Notes under the pieces: generated by a model
What the model was told of the DNA's origin: nothing
The model's database searches: none
The model's input: the letters and a program-made list of their open reading frames with translations, nothing else
Program-made: the position numbers and the translations under genes
Part shown: positions 57,927 to 64,000 of the stretch, piece by piece
Numbering within the stretch: position 1 is the stretch's first letter
How the letters are laid out: each line of letters starts with the position of its first letter
Assembly (NCBI GenBank): GCA_016707005.1
Contig: JADJIQ010000005.1
Span: 1,373,542-1,437,541 of the forward strand
Length of the DNA stretch: 64,000 nt
Source of the DNA: Ignavibacteria bacterium
Lineage (GTDB): Bacteria > Bacteroidota > Ignavibacteria > Kapaibacteriales > Kapaibacteriaceae
Direction: 5' to 3'

Positions 57927-59814
57927 GGTCAGATGCAATTGATCGTGCGTTCGTGGCAGAGTTCTACCAACGTTCTACGCAAACATTCAGACTAGCGAAG
58001 GTGATGATGTACTTCACATTGACCATTCTCAGTGTCATAACTCTAACCTCAGCGTTGGCGCCACTTCTTCATTGTCAATGGAAGGCCACGTCTGGTCCCT
58101 ACGGTGGTCCTGTCTATGCCCTATATTGGCAGGACAGTCTTGTGCTAGCCGGTGGGACTGCCGGAGGTGTCTTTATCAGTCGTGACTGCGGAGACTTATG
58201 GAGTCCAGTCAACACTACAGGCCAAAGATATGATGTTAATGCGATTGTAGCAGTCGGTTCAGTGTTGCTCACTTCAACTGGTATGCGTTCGACTGATCTC
58301 GGATCGACGTGGTCAGAAGTTGTGATATCTAAGGACCATCGTGTACTTGACCTCTATGCTACTGACAGATTCATACTTGCGGCTCTTGATATGGGTGGAA
58401 TACTTAAGTCGCTCGATGATGGTCAGACGTGGGTCAATAGCAGTAAAGGCCTGCCATCCAATGAGTACATTGGTACCACGGTAAAATCGTTCGCTAGACT
58501 AGGTAGTGCTCTGTTTGCTTTGACAGAACATGGCGTGTTCCAAGCGTCCGATGATGGAGGGTATTGGACTCTCAATGCGGCGGAACGTGTATCATTAGGC
58601 AATGAAACCGTCTTTTCTTATCAGGCGGTTGATACTTCGCTAATCGTAGCACACACATTTTCTGAGGTCTATAGCCGTTCTGCAGGTAAAGAAAGTTGGA
58701 AACGGATATTGAAGGCCAGAGGGCTAGGCGGTTGTATCACTTAAACGGAGACCTCCATTGTGATCTTGGCACAGGCTTGCTGCGCTCGACCAACGAGGGG
58801 AGCACGTGGATTCCTGAAGAGTCTACGATCAGGTCAAGAATCAACAGTGTCCTTGAACAACGAACCTTGCGACTGGCTGCAACAGAGGACGGAGTCTATG
58901 TTTCAAAGGGCATTGACTTTACTTGGCATCTTTCTTCTACTGGACTTCTGAATACGGATGTGGTACAGCTCTTTACAAGGGATTCCATTCTATTCGGACA
59001 AACTGGCAGTGGCGTCTATTCCTCATCCGATAGCGGCACTTCCTGGCATTTGACTCAATTGCCAAAAGGGATTTCAAGCATTGCTCTGATTGATAAAGTG
59101 CTTCTTGGAGCCTCCGGTAGTGAGATTCTTGCATCTGAAGACAACGGAGCGTCTTGGGACACCTCAATGATAGTGAAGGCAAATAAGGCGAGACCAGGCG
59201 TACTGTGTCTTGCTGGTCTTGATAAGCGACTTTTTGCAGGAACTGAGAACGGTGTCTTTCTGTCAGTGGACAAAGGTCGAACGTGGACCGAACAAGTTGG
59301 TACTCCTCTTTCAAGAGTAGAGTGTTTGTACAATCATGCGAACACTTTGTATGCCGCCGATGGTGATTTGTATTGCTTGCAAAGGAACCGAGTTGATTGG
59401 ATAAAGGTCCCTACAGGGTCTGATAAACACCACGTTATATCTATCGCGTCAAGCGCAAAGTGTCTCTTTATTGGAACGTGGGATCACGGTCTCTTTAAAT
59501 CGTTGGATAACGGGCAAACTTGGCGCCACGTTCTTTCAAGTGGCTATATAGATGCAATTCATGTGAATGGCTCATATATCATCGCTAGCACACGGGAAGG
59601 ATTTTACGCATCAGCCGATGAAGGTGAAACATGGGTAGACTTCTCGGAGGGATTAGGCAAAACAAGGGTGAACACCATTTCTACTCTTATGAATAATGTC
59701 TACGTTGGAACCAAGGGTTATGGAGTTTGGAAGCGTCCAATAAGGGAGCTAATCGAGTTAGCTGAGGCTGCCTCCAAAAGCCTTAGCATTCGCTTGCAAA
59801 TGGAAACAAAATGA
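57890..59814 (+). pseudogene. YCF48-type beta-propeller protein, one frameshift
   Basis: Two frames join: 57890-58744 and 58696-59814, about 640 residues. The first has a leader MSNITSGPTSGG..., then a signal peptide beginning MMYFTLTILSVITLTSALAP (a better start may be ATG 58004). Blades follow: SLVLAGGTAGGVFISRDCGDLWSPV, FILAALDMGGILKSLDDGQTWVN, SALFALTEHGVFQASDDGGYW. The second continues GTGLLRSTNEGSTW, SGVYSSSDSGTSWHL, KRLFAGTENGVFLSVDKGRTW, DHGLFKSLDNGQTW and YGVWKRPI. The break is near 58720-58740, needing a one-base change. No T9SS tail is clear. It is paralogous to the YCF48 gene upstream. Confidence 0.8.
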
Positions 59815-60286
59815 GTCGCTATCGTTGGCACATCTGATAGCCTACTGGAAATTCAGCGTACTCTGATCACCTGATTCGCGGCAAAGTGGCCATAGAGGGC
59901 GGCGAGCGCTCGCGGTCGTAAATAGCGAAGAATACTGGCTTTAGATAATAATGTAGATCGCCATTTTGCAATGTGAACACGACGCGGAATCCAGTGGTCG
60001 CTCTGCATGGATTGTCCGGTCCACTCCGGAATGTGCGTGCTGAGTATGATGATGATGTCGGTCCGTTGCTTACTGATCAGTCGGCGCGAAACGCAATGCC
60101 TACGCCCTTAATGCCGCTGAGACTGTTCCATGCACTCACGGAGTCGTTACGATCTAATCTTCTGCATCCTTGAACGGCTATGATGTCAGCAGGATCTTCC
60201 GCCCGAAACCGAACACGTTCAGCGGTCTCATCGAGTCTTCCCTTGGGGCGGTTGAATGTAGTAAAGATTATTAGTTGAAAGATCGC
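59815..60286. other. Intergenic region with eroded IS21-type end
   Basis: TGGAAATTCAGCGTACTCTGATCACC, followed by ATTCGCGGCAAAGTGGCCA (59846-59894), aligns over nearly 50 bases with the left end of the IS21 element, including the second repeat unit. A GCGGAATCC motif at 59984 may be part of the other end. It starts 32 bases after a stop, like the miniature elements. No gene is recognised. Confidence 0.5.
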
Positions 60287-60670
60287 TCAAGAACTCTTCT
60301 TTGCTGGCCATAGCTTCTCAGCCACCAGATCCCACGGAACGATAAGTCGGATAGCTGCCACCTGTTTTGGCAATAGTGTGAGGCCACGTGCCTCGCGCAC
60401 TGCCTGTGCGAGAAGACGCTTGCTGACCCCTGATTGGCGAACGAGGTAGAGCAGCATCTCGGGGTTCATGTTGTGATTGTAGGCGTATCATGCGTCACGT
60501 CCGCTCGTGACCTTGCGGTCATACCCACCGGGGGAGTGGTAGTGCTTTAGCCAACCAAGCCAGTTTTCCTTTTGAGTGGAGTACCAAATGTCAGCCCTGT
60601 TGTTAGACCTTCCAGGCTGTAGGTCCTGAATTCGTCTGCGTAGCTTATGGGCTGAGATCGATCGTGACAT
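60287..60670 (-). pseudogene. Conserved-looking 127-codon gene with an in-frame TGA
   Basis: The minus strand reads MSRSISAHKLRRRIQDLQPG, RADIWYSTQKENWLGWLKHYHSPGGYDRKVTSGRDA, then TGA (60488-60490), then in the same frame YAYNHNMNPEMLLYLVRQSGVSKRLLAQAVREARG ... VPWDLVAEKLWPAKKSS. Reading resumes exactly, so a CGA-type codon has become TGA (an arginine would fit GRDAR). No domain is named with confidence; it looks like a small cytosolic protein with a helical C-terminal half. An ORF ending just upstream (60738-60821) may be its operon partner. Confidence 0.65.
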
Positions 60671-60737
60671 GATGCACCTTCATAGATAACACTTGTACGA
60701 AATGGTGGAGAAAGGACGAGATCAACCATGACTTCTG

Positions 60738-60821
60738 TCAGCCCTCTTGGAATGCCCACCTGAATTCTTGCCAGAGCTCATCGCGTGTTCCGCTTGTTGG
60801 TCCACTTGTGATGTTAGTCAT
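60738..60821 (-). pseudogene. Small gene with the NITSGPTSG start, frameshifted
   Basis: ATG at 60821 gives MTNITSGPTSGTRDELWQEFRWAFQEG then TGA. One frame over, the reading continues GLTEVMVDLVLSPPFRTSVIYEGAS up to the next gene's start at 60670. A one-base change would give a protein of about 50 residues. Upstream sequence (CGAATCAATTCAACCAACCA in minus sense) matches the leader at 57.85 kb. The start peptide is conserved with synonymous changes. Confidence 0.45.
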
Positions 60822-60969
60822 TAAGCTGCGAACCTAAAAAAATGGTTGGTTGAATTGATTCGATTGCAGTGGATGATACCTGAGCCTGACCTGCGGACGT
60901 TTGGTGTTTTCGGCCCACATCGCGTATCCTTCGACCACAGTACCAAAAGATCTATCGGTATAACTCTTA

Positions 60970-60995
60970 GGGAGCAGGTCATCTGACCTGCTCCC
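60970..60995. repeat. Perfect inverted repeat (hairpin)
   Basis: GGGAGCAGGTCA and TGACCTGCTCCC are exact reverse complements separated by two bases, giving an 11-12 bp stem. No U-tract on either strand. Its role is unknown. Confidence 0.6.
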
Positions 60996-61093
60996 CCTGA
61001 ACACCACAAGCTGAAATGATCGTTTGGTGGCTTCGGGAATCGCCCACAGGGATCCGAACCTCTTCGATGAACCACTTCTAGGTTCACCGCTTA

Positions 61094-61222
61094 GTGATTA
61101 ACATTACAAGTGGACCAACAAACGGTGGTAGGGATCAGGGGATTAGCTATAGGGTCCTGGGAGTCCCGATCATCCTGGGAGGCTTGACTTGTGATTTACA
61201 AGTCTTAACAGGCAATACTTGA
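61094..61222 (+). CDS. Short ORF with the NITSGPTNG start
   Basis: GTG at 61094 opens a 42-codon frame: MINITSGPTNGGRDQG, then SYRVLGVPIILGGLTCDLQVLTGNT and a stop. The first ten residues match the other two leader copies with mostly synonymous base differences, and GGTTCACCGCTTA precedes it as GGTTCGCAGCTTA does at 60.8 kb. The rest has no recognisable features, so the frame may be a leader fused to unrelated DNA. Confidence 0.35.
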   Translation: MINITSGPTNGGRDQGISYRVLGVPIILGGLTCDLQVLTGNT

Positions 61223-61248
61223 CTTTTTAGCTTTTGGTCACAGCTGTA

Positions 61249-61296
61249 TAAAACAAAAATCCTCGTAAGCATTATATAAGTAAAGTGCTTACGAGG
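61249..61296 (-). terminator. Rho-independent terminator of the tRNA
   Basis: Reading the minus strand, GCTTACGAGG after its complement CCTCGTAAGC forms an 11-bp stem with a 14-base loop, followed by ATTTTTGTTTT. It lies just downstream of the tRNA. Confidence 0.85.
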
Positions 61297-61302
61297 ACTG
61301 TG

Positions 61303-61375
<73 letters not shown>

Positions 61376-61418
61376 ATGAGGATTACAAGTATACGAAGAA
61401 AATTCGAATTATCGGCGT

Positions 61419-62190
61419 TTACCACTCGATCGTAAACGTATGATCGATATCCTGAAGCACGCCTATACGTTTGCCGTTCGACGCAACGATCACCCGATAG
61501 TAGGATCGTGCTAGCACGATATGGGTTCTTAGTGGGAGTACGTCGGGAAAATTCTCGTTGGAGAAGATGAAGGTCGGTATCGGGGTGGAGTGAAGCATAG
61601 CGGATGGGGGATATGTCGCGGTCATTGAGGATGTCTATAGAAAACAGCTCTACGCTGTCTACCTTCCTACCCGACATAGCGAGACTGAGTGGACGGCTTG
61701 TGTCGGGCGATTGGATGACGATGGGTTCAATGTTTCCAATATCCGACTCCAGGATCTGACTCCATGGCAGTTCCACGGTGTCTGCACCCCACCACACGAG
61801 GAGTGAATTCATCGGTGTGATGATATTGATCAACCCAACAAAATTCACGGTGCCTTCCCACCCCGAGGTATGGCTGCCAGGTTCATGTTCCTGATGCGTG
61901 ATGGAACGGGCTGTACAAATCCTTTGTCATCAACAACTCCAACGGAAACCCAACTGAATGGAGCTCCGTCACTCGATCGTTGCTGATTCGATACAACGAT
62001 AAGCGCATCAAATGGGTTCATCGCCCGTCACGGGATAGCCCCGAATGGTCTCGGCATAGGTTTGGAGTTCCGCGCGGTCGGCATAACCTCCGGTTTCGAG
62101 GGGCCCGGTTGCGAGTGGACCACATGCAGAAACTGCACATGCCAATACAAGCATTGTGACGAGATTGCGTCGGAAATCACCATGAAGCAT
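61419..62190 (-). pseudogene. Lipoprotein gene, several frameshifts
   Basis: The minus strand begins MLHGDFRRNLVTMLVLACAVSACGPL, a lipoprotein signal with the lipobox VSAC. Homology then crosses frames: NPFDALIVVSNQQRSSDGAPFSWVSVGVVDDKGFV; NFVGLINIITPMNSLLVWWGADTVELPWSQILESD; MTATYPPSAMLHSTPIPTFIFSNENFPDV ... DIDHTFTIEW. At least three one-base changes would give about 255 residues. It starts overlapping the divergent outer-membrane gene. All genes from here to the window's end are similarly broken, so sequence error is likely. Confidence 0.65.
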
Positions 62191-63248
62191 GCAAAGCCCC
62201 TCTGCTCAATACTACTGCTTGTTAGTTCAACTGCCATCTATGCACAACCAACACTTGTGATAGGGGGCGGAGCAAGACCACAAACGAGTCCCTCAAGCAC
62301 AACTGGGAAGTGAAGTGTATTGGAGCTTTGAATGGTCCAACTGTTGGGTTCCGTATTGCATCACTTCTTGCCATACCCACGCGTGTGGAGTCAAACTACG
62401 GGCACAAGTGGGATGGGTGTTTGAAGAGGTGGATGGGGCGTCAACGTTGACAACATTAACGGGGATACCTAGGCTGGACATTTACCGCGTTGACCGTACG
62501 CGCCTTTCTATCCTGGGAACGATCGGTGGTGCAAACATCAATCACCGACGCAGCGAGCTCGATTATGAGTTTGATACTGTTGTGGTCTCCTATGCTAATC
62601 CAACCTGGACGTATGGCGCTAGGCAGTCTCTCCTACAAGCTTACTGACCAATGGAGTCTGCACCTCGGCGCGAGGGTACGATCATATAGAGTCCACACGG
62701 CCCATGGTGGAAAATGAGCCCCCTGTAAAGAAACTGGAGAGCTGTTTGCCGGACCTCAAACGTGGTGCCGATTGGGCGTTGGATTTAGCCCCTTTGACTC
62801 AGCCATGATCGATCCCCTGCGCCCCGGCGGACATCGCAAGCAGTGGTTCGTTGGAGCAAGTATCGGCTCCATTCATCCGTTCGAGCCGGACACCTACAAT
62901 GGTGCTTGAACCTTCTGTTCACCAATACCGCCTCTCGTCGGACCGAAACCCGTGGTTTGTTGTTGAGGCGGGGCTACCAATATTCCATGTCGGACTTGGC
63001 GGGAAGTCTATGCCGGTGGGGGGCATTCTCTTCACAGATTGCACCCAAGTTCTTTTGCCTCAAAATTCCTCAAGATCGGACTCTTTGGCGGCCTCCTGGC
63101 TGCTCAAGCTCAATCCGGGCCAGTCCTTACCCCCGTTCTCTCACCAAGAATCGTGGTGGATACCCACCTCGGATCGGTCTCCGTTGTGATCATCCCTGCC
63201 TGGGAAAGCACGGCATTTGGACTTACGTACGCAATCCCGATGTGGTAG
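62182..63248 (+). pseudogene. Outer-membrane protein, several frameshifts
   Basis: ATG 62182 gives MKHAKPLCSILLLVSSTAIYAQ, a signal peptide, then VIGGGARPQTSP. Further frames carry the rest: VFEEVDGASTLTTLTGIPRLDIYRVDRTRLSILGTIGGANI; GALSYKLTDQWSLHLGARVRSYRV; RKQWFVGASIGSIHPFEPDTYNG; KFLKIGLFGGLLAAQAQSGPVLTPV; VVIIPAWESTAFGLTYAIPMW. The strands and the aromatic C-terminus (…PMW) suggest a beta-barrel of about 350 residues. Four or more indels are needed to join it. Confidence 0.65.
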
Positions 63249-63254
63249 CAAGAG

Positions 63255-63355
63255 GTTATGACAGTTATGACGTTATGACAGTTATGACATTCGCTATTCG
63301 CTATTCGCTATTCGCTATTCGCTATTCGCTATTCGCTATTCGCTATTCGCTATTC
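63255..63355. repeat. Two adjacent microsatellites
   Basis: GTTATGACA is repeated four times (one copy lacks a base) at 63255-63289, immediately followed by about nine copies of the seven-base unit TTCGCTA at 63290-63355. The tract lies between the barrel gene and pheT. Length variation by slippage is likely. Confidence 0.9.
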
Positions 63356-63434
63356 ATTGTGCATAACTACGGACACGCCTAGCCCCTTGACAGATATATC
63401 TTTGCTCGCCTTGTCTTAGGAGAATCTTGGTTAG

Positions 63435-64000
63435 ATAGAAGATATCGCAACGTTGGCTTGAAGAATTCGTTACGCTGGACCCTGCAACGTGAGCGGAAAG
63501 GGTTTCGTCTGTCCTGACTGACACGGGTCTGGAAGTGGAAGACATTCGGGAGCCATGGCAGCCACGCTCCGTGTGTGGTTTTGTCGTAGGCCACGTGCTC
63601 ACAAAAGAGAAACACCCAAAGGCGGATAAACTGTCGGTCTGTACGGTGGATGTGGGTGATGGCACGGCGCGGACGATCGTCTGCGGCGCCCCAAATGTTG
63701 CTGCCGGACAAACGGTGCCGGTTGCACTGGTGGGGGCAAAGGTTCCTACGGCCGACTTCATCATTGAATCTCGACCTCTTCGCGGGGTTACGTCGGAAGG
63801 ATAGTCTGCTCCCAAGCAGAACTTGAGGATGTAGCGAAGATCATGATGGTATCTGGGTGCTGTCAACAGACGCACCGCCAGGAACGCCCTTGCCTCTGCA
63901 CTTGGTGTGGATGATGTGGTCTATGACGTGGCGATCACGCCGAATAGGGCGGATTGCTTGTCACGTGGGGATAGCGAGATCTCGCCGCCTACATTGCTGT
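63435..64000 (+). pseudogene. pheT: Phenylalanyl-tRNA synthetase beta subunit, N-terminal part, broken
   Basis: PheT charges tRNA-Phe with PheS. A TAGGAGAATC ribosome-binding site precedes ATAGAAGATATCG, where dropping one A gives ATG and MKISQRWLEEFVTLDPAT. An in-frame TGA follows, then AERVSSVLTDTGLEVEDIREPW and the tRNA-binding (EMAP-type) domain: GHVLTKEKHPKADKLSVCTVDVGDGTARTIVCGAPNVAAGQTVPVALVGA. After GVTSEG three or more frame changes are needed to read CSQAELEDVAKDHDGIWVL, then DVAITPNRADCLSH, which runs to the window edge. An essential gene should not be this damaged, so these are probably consensus errors. Confidence 0.9.

Noticed and set aside
60287..60670. Reassignment of TGA to a sense codon
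   Set aside because: TGA ends several intact genes here, for example brxA; the in-frame TGAs are in a low-quality stretch and would need an arginine-like residue at one site.
57849..61130. Integron attC sites
   Set aside because: The inverted pairs around the shared leader lack the GTTRRRY and RYYYAAC core boxes, and no integrase is nearby.

Overview
The window looks like a chromosomal segment from a member of the Bacteroidota/Chlorobiota/Ignavibacteria side of the FCB group. The evidence is several large secreted proteins with type IX secretion (T9SS)-like C-terminal tails, YCF48-type beta-propellers, a FISUMP-domain protein, a propeller/Y_Y_Y sensor kinase, PD40 lipoproteins and an IS21 element. 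The lineage is an inference; an ignavibacterial or kapabacterial genome would fit, but no marker here settles it. The only core-genome landmarks are an initiator tRNA-Met (61303-61375, minus) and the start of pheT at the right edge.

Layout. 1-5.5 kb: a frameshifted ankyrin gene, a lone replication-initiator-like gene and two tandem TPR genes. 5.5-18.5 kb: a type 1 BREX phage-defence operon in canonical order (brxA, brxB, brxC, pglX, pglZ, brxL), with pglX scrambled, pglZ frameshifted and brxL cut short. 18.7-22.8 kb: an unknown gene between two inverted miniature elements, an intact IS21-family element, and a 483-base pure G run that is probably an assembly artefact. 23-36 kb: large secreted proteins separated by repeats, an integrase relic and a DUF6150-like small protein. 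36-44 kb: a metallopeptidase, two ankyrin proteins, a new 44-codon membrane ORF, a NarL-type two-component system and an S41 protease. 45.6-54 kb: a FISUMP protein, an istB relic and a four-gene envelope operon. 54-60 kb: secreted and YCF48 proteins. 60-64 kb: small proteins sharing a leader peptide, the tRNA, and a stretch in which every gene is frameshifted.

The most unusual structure is a family of seven 172-174 bp elements (at about 3.5, 18.5, 19.5, 25.3, 33.4, 35.8 and 57.6 kb). They have TGGAGATTCCGC inverted ends and subterminal motifs like those of the resident IS21 element. Each sits 18-80 bases downstream of a stop codon. I interpret them as non-autonomous IS21 derivatives that settle in gene 3' ends. 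A second oddity is a conserved upstream region plus start peptide (MxNITSGPTSG-like) shared by three otherwise different reading frames at 57.9, 60.8 and 61.1 kb.

Consensus quality is uneven. Single-base frameshifts occur in at least ten genes and cluster in pglX (11.8-12.9 kb) and after 61.4 kb. Some apparent gene decay may therefore be sequencing or assembly error, and the affected entries say so.
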